DNA from: JBLHGU01 sp047615875
Lineage (GTDB): Bacteria > Pseudomonadota > Gammaproteobacteria > Arenicellales > CAJQKF01
Length of the DNA: 28,974 nt
Direction: 5' to 3'
NCBI GenBank assembly: GCA_047615875.1
Contig: JBLHGU010000047.1
Coordinates: 1 to 28,974, forward strand
Shown here piece after piece: positions 7,736-16,325 of this stretch. Under the pieces are notes generated by a model. That model ran no database searches. It was given only the letters and a program-made list of their open reading frames with translations, and had not been told where the DNA came from. Each line of letters starts with the position of its first letter. Positions within the stretch are counted from its first letter, which is position 1. The position numbers and the translations under genes are program-made.

Positions 7736-8836
7736 ATGGCAACGCAAACTAAATTAAAAACCCGCGACGTTCGCAAAACCTATGGCAGTGTTATAGCACT
7801 TCATGGCACTTCTATTGATTTAGCAGAAGGTGAATTTTTAACCCTGCTTGGTCCATCCGGTTCAGGAAAAACCACTTTGCTAATGGCGATTGCTGGATTA
7901 AATGATCCTGATAGTGGAGAAATCTGGATTGATGATAATCTGATTACCTACGCCCCGCCGCATCAAAGGGGTCTTGGCATGGTATTTCAGAACTATGCTT
8001 TGTTCCCCCACCTTAGCGTATACGAAAACATTGCTTTTCCTTTGCGTATGAGAAAGGAGTCAGAGACTGTAATTGACGAGAAAGTACATAAGGTGCTCAA
8101 TACAGTGGAGTTGCCTGGAGTAGGCGATCGACTACCGTCGGAATTATCAGGTGGACAACAACAGCGCATTGCATTGGCCCGATGTTTTGTATACGAGCCT
8201 TCAATTATTTTGATGGATGAGCCACTTGGCGCATTAGACAAAAAGCTCAGAGATTCCTTGCAACGTGAAATTAAGCACCTGCACGAAGGGCTTGGAATAA
8301 CAGTATTGTATGTGACCCACGACCAGGAAGAAGCCATGGTCATGTCAGATAGAATTTGTTTGATGAATGGGGGCAGGATCGAACAGATCGGTTCACCCCA
8401 TGATTTATATTTTCGTCCGCAAAGTATTTTTGCAGCAGATTTTTTAGGCGAATCTAATTTGCTGGCTGCATCGGTTCAAAGTAGTGATGCGGATAACGTT
8501 GTTCTAGAAAGACCAGATGGTGGTAAAATAGTTGGGGTTCCTGGTACCCCCCTTGTTACGGGTCAATCAGCCCGCTTCATGGTGCGACCTGAAAACCTCT
8601 CTCTTACAGCGAACCCGGATTATGAAAACAATGCTACGGGTACACTAAAAGAAATCATTATGATCGGCCAGATCACCAAATATTTTATGGAGTTACCGGA
8701 TGGTACCGAGATGGTGGCCACTATGCTGACCGATCGCGGCGTTCCAGTGGTTGAAAGTGGTGCAACAATAACCTTTTATTGGGCCAAACAGGATACCCGC
8801 GTGTTCGCCGATTCCGATAGTATGCCTGCAATTTAA
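7736..8836 (+). CDS. ABC transporter ATP-binding protein, PotA type
   Basis: A 366-residue ATPase of the spermidine/putrescine (PotA) type. Walker A is GPSGSGKTT at 39-47, the Q-loop is FQNYALFPHL from about 84, the signature is LSGGQ at 137-141, Walker B is IILMDE at 157-162, followed by D-loop GALDK and the switch His in VTHDQEEA. The C-terminal 120 residues form the regulatory TOBE region usual for this group. It should power the importer formed with the Tat-exported binding protein upstream and the fused permease downstream. The ATG lies directly after a hairpin with a T-rich tail and has no Shine-Dalgarno sequence, so its translation may be weak or controlled by that structure. Confidence 0.92.
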   Translation: MATQTKLKTRDVRKTYGSVIALHGTSIDLAEGEFLTLLGPSGSGKTTLLMAIAGLNDPDSGEIWIDDNLITYAPPHQRGLGMVFQNYALFPHLSVYENIAFPLRMRKESETVIDEKVHKVLNTVELPGVGDRLPSELSGGQQQRIALARCFVYEPSIILMDEPLGALDKKLRDSLQREIKHLHEGLGITVLYVTHDQEEAMVMSDRICLMNGGRIEQIGSPHDLYFRPQSIFAADFLGESNLLAASVQSSDADNVVLERPDGGKIVGVPGTPLVTGQSARFMVRPENLSLTANPDYENNATGTLKEIIMIGQITKYFMELPDGTEMVATMLTDRGVPVVESGATITFYWAKQDTRVFADSDSMPAI

Positions 8837-8854
8837 ATAGCACCATTGATACCT

Positions 8855-10690
8855 ATGGACGCCACACCAACAAATCCTGATTCAAAAACCGAATTCAATA
8901 CTAGATTGAGGCGATTAATTCGCCGTCTACCTGTCTGGCCAATAGTGCCTGCAGTTTTGTTTCTGTTATTTTTCTTTGTTTACCCCACGGGGTTATTGCT
9001 TGGCCTGAGTTTTTCTGGAGCAGACGATAGTTTTTCCCTGGAACATTATCAACGTCTAGTTGATCAGGAGCTTTATACTAAAGTTCTGTTGATAACCATC
9101 AAGATAGCCGCCTGGACCACATTGTTTGCGATCCTGGCTGGATATCCAGTGGCCTATTTGCTATCAACGGTCAAATCATCCACACGTAATACATTGGTCA
9201 TCTGGGTTTTGGTGCCATTTTGGACCAGCTTTCTCGTGCGAACATTTGCATGGTTGGTTCTGCTGGGAAGAAAGGGCGCACTGAATGATCTTTTGATCGC
9301 ACTGGGTGCGATCGACGTTCCGATCAAAATTATTTATAACTTTACCGGTGTGATGATCGGCATGGTGCATGCACTCATGCCACTTTGCATTTTGACAATG
9401 CTCGCGGTAATGCAAAATATCGATAAGAACTTGACCAGCGCAGCCTCCACATTAGGTGCCAGAGGTGGACAAGCTTTCTGGCGAATTTATTTCCCACTAT
9501 CACTGCCTGGAGTCGCGGCAGGTGGATTGCTGATTTTTATAACGTCACTTGGCTTTTTTATTACCCCAGCCTTATTGGGTGGTGCGCGAGATACTATGCT
9601 TGTGCAGGTGATAATATTTCAAGTTGACTCCATGTTGAACTGGGGCTTTGCCGGTGCCATTTCCATGTTCTTACTGGTTACGGTGTTAATCTTCTTCTTT
9701 TTATATGACCGACTGCTCGGCTTGTCCACATTATCTAGTGGTTCGAGTAAGGCCAAGAGTAAATCGAGTAATCTTATAGGCCGTCTGGGTTCTCTGGCAG
9801 GTAACCGTATTCTGGCCGGGCTAGGCTGGGCCTGTGCGTATTGTGGAGCTGGTTACGACAAGATAATCAAACGCTCTCCTGATAAGCCAAGAGCAAAGGT
9901 TTCTCGTGGATTTCTATGGACCGGAGCAATATTAATCATTTTCTTTCTTGCGGGTCCTGCCTTCTTCATTATCCCGGTGTCCTTTACAGAGGAAGGGTTT
10001 TTAGCCTGGCCACCAAAGGGCTTTTCCTGGAAATGGTATGAACAAATATTGTCTTCTTCGTCGTTATACCCAGCTGCCGCAGGACGATCGCTAGTTGTAG
10101 CAATCTTTTCGGCGTTTTTTGCGATGTTATTGGGAGTGCCAGCCGCTTTTATGTTGGTACGAAAGCGATTCTTTGCTAAAGGAGTGGTATTCGCATTTCT
10201 AGTATCGCCGATCATTACGCCACATATTATTCTCTCGATTTCGTTATTTTATTTGTTCGCCAGATTTTCATTGGTTGGAACTTATATCGGTTTAATTATT
10301 GGGCATACAGTAATTGCCATCCCGTATGTGGTCGTTACAGTGATGGCAATTATTAAAAACTACGATGAGAGATTAGATCAGGCCGCCTGGACTTTAGGAG
10401 CAACCAAGCTAAATACCCTTCGCTATATTACATTTCCGATTATTCGTGCCGGATTAATCGCGGCGTTTATGTTTGCGTTTATTATTTCTTTTGATGAATT
10501 AACAATGGCATTGTTCCTTACCGGTGGCGAATTTTCTACACTACCAAAACAAATGTGGGTAGATGCAGTGATGAGTGTGAGTCCGGCACTGGCGGCTGTT
10601 GCCACATTGATGTTGATTTTTATGACGATTATCGTGCTGGTTTCGGAATTTACTCGACGACGTGGCCTGAAAAAAATTACTGGAAATTAG
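8855..10690 (+). CDS. Fused PotB-PotC type ABC permease (two permease domains in one chain)
   Basis: A 611-residue membrane protein carrying two binding-protein-dependent permease domains. The frame is open from a TTG at 8846, but the ATG at 8855 is the likelier start; neither has a strong ribosome site. The first half (about 25-285) has roughly six membrane segments and an EAA loop near 195-218 (AASTLGARGGQAFWRIYFPL). A basic, serine-rich cytoplasmic linker follows (about 290-345, SSGSSKAKSKSS). The second half (about 350-611) has another set of membrane segments and a second EAA loop near 508-531 (AAWTLGATKLNTLRYITFP). In classical Pot systems these are separate PotB and PotC proteins. Fused permeases are known for iron and thiamine importers. 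It is 18 bases downstream of the ATPase gene. Confidence 0.9.
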   Translation: MDATPTNPDSKTEFNTRLRRLIRRLPVWPIVPAVLFLLFFFVYPTGLLLGLSFSGADDSFSLEHYQRLVDQELYTKVLLITIKIAAWTTLFAILAGYPVAYLLSTVKSSTRNTLVIWVLVPFWTSFLVRTFAWLVLLGRKGALNDLLIALGAIDVPIKIIYNFTGVMIGMVHALMPLCILTMLAVMQNIDKNLTSAASTLGARGGQAFWRIYFPLSLPGVAAGGLLIFITSLGFFITPALLGGARDTMLVQVIIFQVDSMLNWGFAGAISMFLLVTVLIFFFLYDRLLGLSTLSSGSSKAKSKSSNLIGRLGSLAGNRILAGLGWACAYCGAGYDKIIKRSPDKPRAKVSRGFLWTGAILIIFFLAGPAFFIIPVSFTEEGFLAWPPKGFSWKWYEQILSSSSLYPAAAGRSLVVAIFSAFFAMLLGVPAAFMLVRKRFFAKGVVFAFLVSPIITPHIILSISLFYLFARFSLVGTYIGLIIGHTVIAIPYVVVTVMAIIKNYDERLDQAAWTLGATKLNTLRYITFPIIRAGLIAAFMFAFIISFDELTMALFLTGGEFSTLPKQMWVDAVMSVSPALAAVATLMLIFMTIIVLVSEFTRRRGLKKITGN

Positions 10691-10696
10691 AACTCA

Positions 10697-11464
10697 ATGA
10701 ACTCAAACAACGAACACACCATGGATCTCTCTTTTGATTTTTCGGGAAGAGCAGTTCTTATTACCGGCGCTGCCCAGGGTCTTGGATTCGCTATGGCTGA
10801 AATGTTTTCTGATTCGGGCGCCAAAGTAGTGTTAGTTGACATCGATCCAGGTGTGAAACAAGCCGCGGAATCATTGTCAAGAAATGGCGCTGAAGCGCTA
10901 GGGGAAATTGCCGATGTTACTGATCGCGACTCTATTGTTGCAATGCAGCAAAGAGTCGCGCAACAGTTTGGTAAAATCGATACTTTGATCAACAACACTG
11001 GTAAATATTTGCCACAAACTATCAGCGAAATTTCCAGTGACGACTTTGATCAGCTCATCGCGATAAACCTGAAAAGTACCTTTCTAGTAACGCAGGTATT
11101 TATGTCTGATCTAAAATCACACGAGGATGGGCGCATTGTCAATATTGCCTCTAGTGATGCCTATGTTGCAAAAGTAACCAATGCGCACTACGCCGCAGCC
11201 AAGGCAGGCGTAGTGAGTCTGACTAAAACATTTGCCGCCGAGCTCGCACCCAATGTATTGGTAAATGGCGTTAGCCCTGGTCCCATTATGACCGAGACCG
11301 CCAAGTCACAAGGATGGCTCGTGAAAGCCATTGAAAGAAGTCCGTTAGGCAGAGCCGCCGCACCTCAGGATATCGGCACAGTTGTGTTGTTTCTTGCGTC
11401 GAAGGCAAATCGGTTTATGAGCGGAGAAACGGTAGTCGTGAATGGTGGGCACACGATGGTATAG
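10697..11464 (+). CDS. Short-chain dehydrogenase/reductase (SDR), first of two
   Basis: A 255-residue classical SDR. The cofactor motif is TGAAQGLG at 23-30, an acidic Asp at the end of the second strand (LVDID) favours NAD(H), NNTG at 99-102 replaces the usual NNAG, and the catalytic set is Ser152/Ser153, Tyr165 and Lys169 (HYAAAK). It oxidises or reduces an alcohol/carbonyl pair on an unknown substrate. The ATG is six bases after the stop of the permease gene, so it belongs to the transport operon and probably acts on the imported compound or a product of it. A later ATG at 10721 (MDLSFDFSG) is an alternative start. Confidence 0.88.
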   Translation: MNSNNEHTMDLSFDFSGRAVLITGAAQGLGFAMAEMFSDSGAKVVLVDIDPGVKQAAESLSRNGAEALGEIADVTDRDSIVAMQQRVAQQFGKIDTLINNTGKYLPQTISEISSDDFDQLIAINLKSTFLVTQVFMSDLKSHEDGRIVNIASSDAYVAKVTNAHYAAAKAGVVSLTKTFAAELAPNVLVNGVSPGPIMTETAKSQGWLVKAIERSPLGRAAAPQDIGTVVLFLASKANRFMSGETVVVNGGHTMV

Positions 11465-11510
11465 CTTCTACTTTTTTCCTTTGTAAAACAATACATAACA
11501 GGAATTTTTG

Positions 11511-12266
11511 ATGCAACAATTAGCAGATAAAGTGATATTGATAACCGGGGCGGGCTCGGGTATGGGGCAAACTCATGCCGAGGTAATGGCGCAACGAGGT
11601 GGCTGCATCGTTGCCAATGATATTAATGAAGAAGGTTTAGCCGAAACCGTTGAAAAAGTACGAGCGGCAGGCGGGCAGATTATTTCGGTGGCAGGAGATA
11701 TCGTTGATCCGGAGTTTGTCGATGGAATGGTTGCCACTGCTATTAAACAATTCGGGCGTGTAGATGTTTTGGTGAACAACGCGGGAATAGGTGAACACCG
11801 AGAATTAAATGATATATCTCTGGAGATACTGAATCGTATGTTTGCCGTACACGTGACTGGATCATTTCTGTGTGCAAAAGCCGTTGTGCCCGACATGCAA
11901 TCCCGACGTTATGGCAAGATTATCAATATCTCATCTATTTGGGGAATGACCGGTTATCACACTGCCTCTCACTATTGCGCTGCGAAATCTGCCATGCTTG
12001 GCGCAACCAAGTCCTGGGCTAAAGAATTTGCGTCGGATAATATTCACGTTAATGCGGTTGCCCCAGGAGGCGTGCTTACGCCTATGCCAATCAAAGTGCA
12101 GGGTATGGAAAAAATTCGTGAGAAAGAGAAAAAAGTGCCGCTTGGTCGATGGGCGACACCTGAGGAAATTTCCTACAGTGTGGCATTTCTTGCCTCACCA
12201 GAATCAGATTTTATTACCGGTCAGGTAATAAGTCCCAATGGTGGTGAAACCATCGTAGGCTATTGA
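11511..12266 (+). CDS. Short-chain dehydrogenase/reductase (SDR), second of two
   Basis: A 251-residue classical SDR. A TTG at 11508 also opens the frame, but AGGA at 11500-11503 is seven bases before the ATG at 11511, which is taken as the start. The motifs are TGAGSGMG at 12-19, NNAG at 89-92, Ser141/Ser142, and the Tyr155-Lys159 pair in HYCAAK. Asp37 in ANDINE at the end of the second strand suggests NAD(H). It resembles 3-oxoacyl-ACP reductase-like and carveol/alcohol dehydrogenase-type SDRs, a broad group where substrate cannot be inferred. Two SDRs in tandem between an importer and a flavin monooxygenase suggest successive oxidations in one pathway. Confidence 0.88.
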   Translation: MQQLADKVILITGAGSGMGQTHAEVMAQRGGCIVANDINEEGLAETVEKVRAAGGQIISVAGDIVDPEFVDGMVATAIKQFGRVDVLVNNAGIGEHRELNDISLEILNRMFAVHVTGSFLCAKAVVPDMQSRRYGKIINISSIWGMTGYHTASHYCAAKSAMLGATKSWAKEFASDNIHVNAVAPGGVLTPMPIKVQGMEKIREKEKKVPLGRWATPEEISYSVAFLASPESDFITGQVISPNGGETIVGY

Positions 12267-12300
12267 TTATGTTTAAACAAACTAGAGAGAGAAATCCACT

Positions 12301-13395
12301 ATGAAATTTGGAATATTCCATCTGATGCCGCGACGGGATCCAGATAAACCTGATAGCCAAGTTTTCTCGGATGTGATGGAGCAAACCCACATAGCTGAAC
12401 AAATGGAATTTGACATTGCCTGGTTTGCGGAGCATCACTTTTCCAACTATTGCCTATGCCCTTCGCCCTTAGTAATGGCAGCTTATTGCGCGCCACAAAC
12501 CAGCAAGATCAGACTTGGCACTGCATGTTTGGTGACGCCACTCTATAACCCGGTAAGGATGATCGAAGAAATTGCCATGGTTGATGCACTAAGCGATGGC
12601 CGTGTCGTGGTGGGCCTCGGTAGTGGTTATCAGGATTACGAATTCAAACGATTCGGTGTCGAACTCGACAAAGCCAAAGAGATTTTCAAGGAAACTCTTG
12701 ATATATATGAACTGGCTTTTGCCAATGGTGAATATGAGTATCATGGCAAGTATTTTGATATTCCGTTAGCGCCACTGGCGCTAAATACCATTCAGAAACC
12801 CATTCCGGAAACCTGGATTACAGGGCTTTCTGATTCGCCGCACCTAATGGAGCGAATAGCTCGCAGTGGTTATGTTCCATTTGCCACAGCGGGACCACGT
12901 CAGGCTTCCGCACTGGTGGGCATAAAATCACGTTGGTCGGATGTTTATAGTCGAGTTGGCAAAGACCCAGACCAGGTGCCGTTTGCTATTCAACGTAATC
13001 TTTTTATTACGAATTCAGCGGAAGAGGCTCGTCAGGCAGCCGATAACGCACGTTATACCGGAAGAGTCGCCGGGAGTATGCGTAATAAAACCCAGCAATT
13101 AAAAGGTTCTATTCTTGTCGAGTCTGCTCAGGACGGAGAATTAGGCTTGGCGGAAATTGAGCAAAATACCCTGATCGGATCTGCGGATAAAGTAGCGGAA
13201 CAATTAATTTCTGAAATTGAAACAATACAACCGATGCATATTAGTCTGTTCGTACAATTTGGTTCTTTACCACAAGCTCAGGTAATGAACTCAATGCAGG
13301 CTTTTGGCGAAAAAGTATTGCCACAATTACAACGGCATTTTGGTGATTTAGAGCAGATTGGTACAGCGATTCCAACACAAACTCCAGAGGCTTAG
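12301..13395 (+). CDS. LLM-class flavin-dependent oxidoreductase (bacterial luciferase-like monooxygenase)
   Basis: A 364-residue TIM-barrel protein of the bacterial luciferase-like superfamily. The N-terminus MKFGIFHLM, the WFAEHHFSNY segment (about 41-50), LGTACLVTPLYNPVRMIEE, and GLGSGYQDYEFKRFGV are characteristic of the group. These enzymes use reduced flavin, usually supplied by a partner reductase, to oxygenate substrates such as aldehydes, alkanesulfonates or nitrogen heterocycles; some members use F420. The strong EHHF motif points to the LuxA-like branch rather than SsuD itself. It lies 34 bases after the second SDR and ends the rightward operon. No flavin reductase gene is seen in the window. 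The specific reaction is unknown. Confidence 0.88.
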   Translation: MKFGIFHLMPRRDPDKPDSQVFSDVMEQTHIAEQMEFDIAWFAEHHFSNYCLCPSPLVMAAYCAPQTSKIRLGTACLVTPLYNPVRMIEEIAMVDALSDGRVVVGLGSGYQDYEFKRFGVELDKAKEIFKETLDIYELAFANGEYEYHGKYFDIPLAPLALNTIQKPIPETWITGLSDSPHLMERIARSGYVPFATAGPRQASALVGIKSRWSDVYSRVGKDPDQVPFAIQRNLFITNSAEEARQAADNARYTGRVAGSMRNKTQQLKGSILVESAQDGELGLAEIEQNTLIGSADKVAEQLISEIETIQPMHISLFVQFGSLPQAQVMNSMQAFGEKVLPQLQRHFGDLEQIGTAIPTQTPEA

Positions 13396-13461
13396 TCTTA
13401 CATATAGACTTTCAGATGCCCCAGCCTAACATCTCTAAATTTGCCGCATTGGTCATTAGGG

Positions 13462-14739
13462 TTAGCTAATTAAATTCTGCAGCCAAACGGCATTTTCAAG
13501 TAATTTGTCATCCTGAGACTTTCCACCTATAAGTTGAACTCCTAGTGGTAAACCTTTGGGACCAGTTCCAGCTGGTAGTGTTACGGCCGGCCCGCCGAGT
13601 AGATTCCACATACGAGAAAATAGTGGGTCGCCGGTGCTGTCTATTCCCTCAGGTGCTTCACCTGTTGCGCTTGGTGTTAATAGAAAATCAACGCTCAATA
13701 AAACCTCGGCCAGTTGTTGTCGGCAGGTATCAGCCAGTGTGGACGCATCTTCATAGGCCTGCCTGGATAGCTGCATGCCATCTTCTACCAGAGCCTTAAA
13801 TTGCGGGCTTATCTGCGATCTATATTGGTGGTATTCGAAAGCACGAGACCGGGCAACCTCATAAGCCATAATGGTTTTTTGTGCTTCTGTTAAAGATTCA
13901 TCAGCCGGCCCAATTTGCAGATCAATCACTTCTACACCGGCATCTCGAACTCTCTCAGAAACATTGATCAACAGGTTCCGGGTTTCTTCGCTGGCGCTTA
14001 ACCAGTGAGGGGTTTTTACCACACCTATCTTTTGCGGGTGATGAGAATTATGGCCAGTTTGGCAACCGAGCAGAGTGGTGCGAATTAACTGCAAGTCCCG
14101 GGCATCACGTACAAATATGCCAAGTGAATCCATACTTTGAGAAAGGCTGCAAATACCACCCAGGTCGAATTCACCATGGCTCGCCTTATATCCCACAACA
14201 CCACAATATGCCGCGGGACGAATGACTGAGGCGGCGGTTTGAGAACCTAGTGAAAAAGGAATCATGAAATCTGCAACCGCTGCTGCGGAACCCTGTGATG
14301 AACCACCAGGGGTGTGATTAGTGTTTTTCGGATTTTTGGTTTTTCCTGGGAAAAAATAAGCAAACTCGGTGGTCACGGTTTTCCCCATTACCTGAGCACC
14401 ATGGCTACGCAATGCAGCGACAATGCCTGCATCCTTCGCAGGCCGGTGATCCTTGTATATAGGGCTGCCCCAGGTAGTTGGCATATCCCAGGTATCCATA
14501 ATGTCCTTGACTCCAAATGGTATGCCGGAAAGATTCGTTGCAGGGCAATTAATGGTTGTCGAATTGCTGGATAACGACTTTCGAGCTTGATCAGCATTGA
14601 AGAATTGGAATGCCTGTACTTCTGGTTCGCGCTGGCTTATACGTTGAATGCAGTCTTCTAACAACTGCTTCTCGTCCAGCTTTCCTGGCGACCTTAGTGC
14701 GGTTAGTTCAGTTAGGCATAGCTCATTTAGAGATGACAT
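13462..14739 (-). CDS. Amidase-signature family hydrolase
   Basis: A 425-residue amidase-signature enzyme with its catalytic triad visible: Lys78 in PFGVKDIMD, the cis-Ser147 in PGGSSQGSAA, and the nucleophile Ser171 in TAASVIRPA. The spacings of 69 and 24 residues agree with the malonamidase/FAAH pattern. It should hydrolyse an amide to acid and ammonia. It differs from GatA by its length and by having no gatB or gatC neighbour, so a catabolic amidase is more likely than tRNA amidation. It is transcribed leftward and faces the flavin monooxygenase. Its ATG is preceded by AGGAG at a seven-base spacing. An amidase with an importer for nitrogenous solutes fits use of an amide-containing compound. 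Confidence 0.9.
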   Translation of the reverse strand: MSSLNELCLTELTALRSPGKLDEKQLLEDCIQRISQREPEVQAFQFFNADQARKSLSSNSTTINCPATNLSGIPFGVKDIMDTWDMPTTWGSPIYKDHRPAKDAGIVAALRSHGAQVMGKTVTTEFAYFFPGKTKNPKNTNHTPGGSSQGSAAAVADFMIPFSLGSQTAASVIRPAAYCGVVGYKASHGEFDLGGICSLSQSMDSLGIFVRDARDLQLIRTTLLGCQTGHNSHHPQKIGVVKTPHWLSASEETRNLLINVSERVRDAGVEVIDLQIGPADESLTEAQKTIMAYEVARSRAFEYHQYRSQISPQFKALVEDGMQLSRQAYEDASTLADTCRQQLAEVLLSVDFLLTPSATGEAPEGIDSTGDPLFSRMWNLLGGPAVTLPAGTGPKGLPLGVQLIGGKSQDDKLLENAVWLQNLIS

Positions 14740-14803
14740 AAATTGCTCCTGAAGTCAGCAAATGAAATGCTGTAATTCGAAATTTAATCGATGTAAATTT
14801 TTT

Positions 14804-14822
14804 ACTCCAGATGTTATGGAGT
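14804..14822. promoter_or_regulatory. Candidate operator: 6-bp inverted repeat upstream of the amidase
   Basis: ACTCCA (14804-14809) and TGGAGT (14817-14822) form a perfect inverted repeat around a seven-base centre, about 65 bases upstream of the amidase ATG in the 268-base divergent gap. This is the size and form of a dimeric repressor site. No regulator gene is adjacent. Confidence 0.3.
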
Positions 14823-14937
14823 GGTTTATTAAATAATCGGTTGAACGTGTCGGGACTCTTTAGTGTTTGTAATGCAGGGTATACCGAGACAAGTTGTTAA
14901 ATCAATTCATAAAGGTGTCAATTAAATAAATATGTGC

Positions 14938-14966
14938 TGGACAATTATTCTGTACGGATATTTAAT
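14938..14966 (+). promoter_or_regulatory. Sigma70-like promoter for the ASCH gene
   Basis: TGGACA (14938-14943) and TTTAAT (14961-14966) are separated by exactly 17 bases, with five of six matches to consensus in each box. Transcription would begin near 14973, giving a leader of about 35 bases before the ATG at 15008, which is preceded by GGAG at 14998-15001. It is the best-looking promoter in the window. Confidence 0.55.
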
Positions 14967-15007
14967 CCATCCCCCACACAATTGATAAACGTAACTGGAG
15001 ATAGGTA

Positions 15008-15487
15008 ATGATTGGTGAGAAAACCGCAGAAACAGAGGCTTTCTGGAAAAAGGCTTGTGCCGCCCATGGCATCACAGCTACAGATTATCATTGCCTAACA
15101 TTCGGTAACCCTAAGTATCAGGACTATAGTGATCATATAACTGAACTGGCTATTAATCGTGTCAAACGTGCAACGGCACATATGGTAATGGACTTTGAAC
15201 TTAACAATGTTACACGCCGCAAACAGGGTGATTACTGGATGATTCTCTGGGAGGATCTAACACCCGCAGTTATTGTTGAGCTTGTAAAAGTTGAAGAATG
15301 TCAATTTAAAGATGTGAGCGCTGAATTTGCCGCTCGTGAGGGGGAGGGGGATGGTAGTCTTGAATTCTGGAAACAATGCCACGAAGAGTACTTCAAATTG
15401 CAGTTGAGTGATTGGGGTAAGGATTGGTCTGAAGATATCCAGGTTGTTTTGGAGTCCTTTGAAGTTGTGATGAAGCGCGAAGCCTGA
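15008..15487 (+). CDS. ASCH-domain protein (YhfF-like, PUA-fold)
   Basis: A 159-residue single-domain protein with ASCH hallmarks: FWKK near the N-terminus, LTFGN, the KRAT segment at 53-56 matching the family's G-x-K-x-x-T strand, GDYWMILWEDLTP, and the late EGEGDGSLEFWKQCHEEYF block with Glu111, Asp115, Trp121 and His125. ASCH domains share the PUA-like fold of RNA- and modified-nucleobase-binding proteins, and some bacterial members hydrolyse N4-acetylcytidine or act as ribonucleases. The function here is unknown. It has its own strong-looking promoter and is not obviously tied to the catabolic genes. A gene for a TSUP transporter follows 57 bases downstream. Confidence 0.88.
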   Translation: MIGEKTAETEAFWKKACAAHGITATDYHCLTFGNPKYQDYSDHITELAINRVKRATAHMVMDFELNNVTRRKQGDYWMILWEDLTPAVIVELVKVEECQFKDVSAEFAAREGEGDGSLEFWKQCHEEYFKLQLSDWGKDWSEDIQVVLESFEVVMKREA

Positions 15488-15544
15488 GCTTATGGCCTCC
15501 GGGGAAAGAGATTATTTTTGCAATGAGCAAAACGGCAAAAATAC

Positions 15545-16279
15545 TTGCCTTTAGATCTTAGTAATCCCCAACATTTAGTGCTCTTCGCAGGCGCCTGTCT
15601 ATTGGCAGGCTTTTTACGTGGCTTTGCCGGGTTTGGCGGCCCGGCAGTTATTCTGCTGTTGCTGACGCACATTTTTAGCCCGATTCAATTGGTATTTAAA
15701 ATTGTACTGATTGATGCGCTAGTTAATGTGCATCTACTCCCGAGCACTATAAAACAAGCGAATTGGCGGACGGTTGCGATACTGACTGTATCTACTTTGG
15801 TCTCAATGCCGCTTGGCATGTATCTTTTAAATCATATGGATCCAGTGTGGGTTCGCAAAGCTGTCGGTGTTATATCAGCTATTTGTACACTGTGGCTAAT
15901 TAGTGGCTATCGATACAAAAGCTCACTTTCCGTAATAAAGCTGATTGCTATTGGCTTGTTTAGTGGAGTGATTTTTGGTGCGACTTACCTTATTCTAGTT
16001 ATTGTAGTTGTGCTTCTCGCCGGACCGGATAAAGCGAGTGTCACTCGAGCTAATATTATTTTGTGGGCGTTTATGATGGCGCTTATATATGTGCCGGTAT
16101 ATCTGTATCTCGGCTATTCCGGAGAGCATGAGTGGTTATCAATACTCTTTCTAGGCTGTGTTTATGCAGTTTCTGCTTTTTTTGGAGCCAAACTATTTAA
16201 GCGTATTGCCGAGCGGCGTTACCGGCAGGTGGCGTTGTACTTTTTGGTGCTGTTATCGTTGGTGGCCGTAGTAGGCTAA
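15545..16279 (+). CDS. TSUP-family membrane transporter (TauE/SafE-like)
   Basis: A 244-residue, very hydrophobic protein with about seven or eight membrane segments and the TSUP (TauE/SafE, PF01925-type) pattern: an N-terminal LLAGFLRGFAGFGGP glycine-rich repeat, then VLIDALVN, SMPLGMYLL, and a second half-repeat beginning LFSGVIFGATY. Family members are linked to export of sulfite or other organosulfur anions and to sulfoacetate or isethionate metabolism, but many are uncharacterised. The only usable start in the frame is a TTG at 15545, because an in-frame TGA lies at 15524-15526. No Shine-Dalgarno sequence is visible. An out-of-frame ATG at 15523 encodes only 12 residues across the start. 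If the TTG is real, expression may be low. Confidence 0.82.
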   Translation: MPLDLSNPQHLVLFAGACLLAGFLRGFAGFGGPAVILLLLTHIFSPIQLVFKIVLIDALVNVHLLPSTIKQANWRTVAILTVSTLVSMPLGMYLLNHMDPVWVRKAVGVISAICTLWLISGYRYKSSLSVIKLIAIGLFSGVIFGATYLILVIVVVLLAGPDKASVTRANIILWAFMMALIYVPVYLYLGYSGEHEWLSILFLGCVYAVSAFFGAKLFKRIAERRYRQVALYFLVLLSLVAVVG

Positions 16280-16325
16280 CCTGGAAACACCAACAGTAAT
16301 TATATGCAAGGATGTGTTGCCTTCC

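Noticed and set aside
9853..10215. A 120-codon open frame on the minus strand
   Set aside because: It is opposite the fused permease and has a composition typical of antisense to membrane-protein genes.
13462..14739. Calling the amidase gatA
   Set aside because: Length and context differ from tRNA amidotransferase operons, and no gatB or gatC is adjacent.
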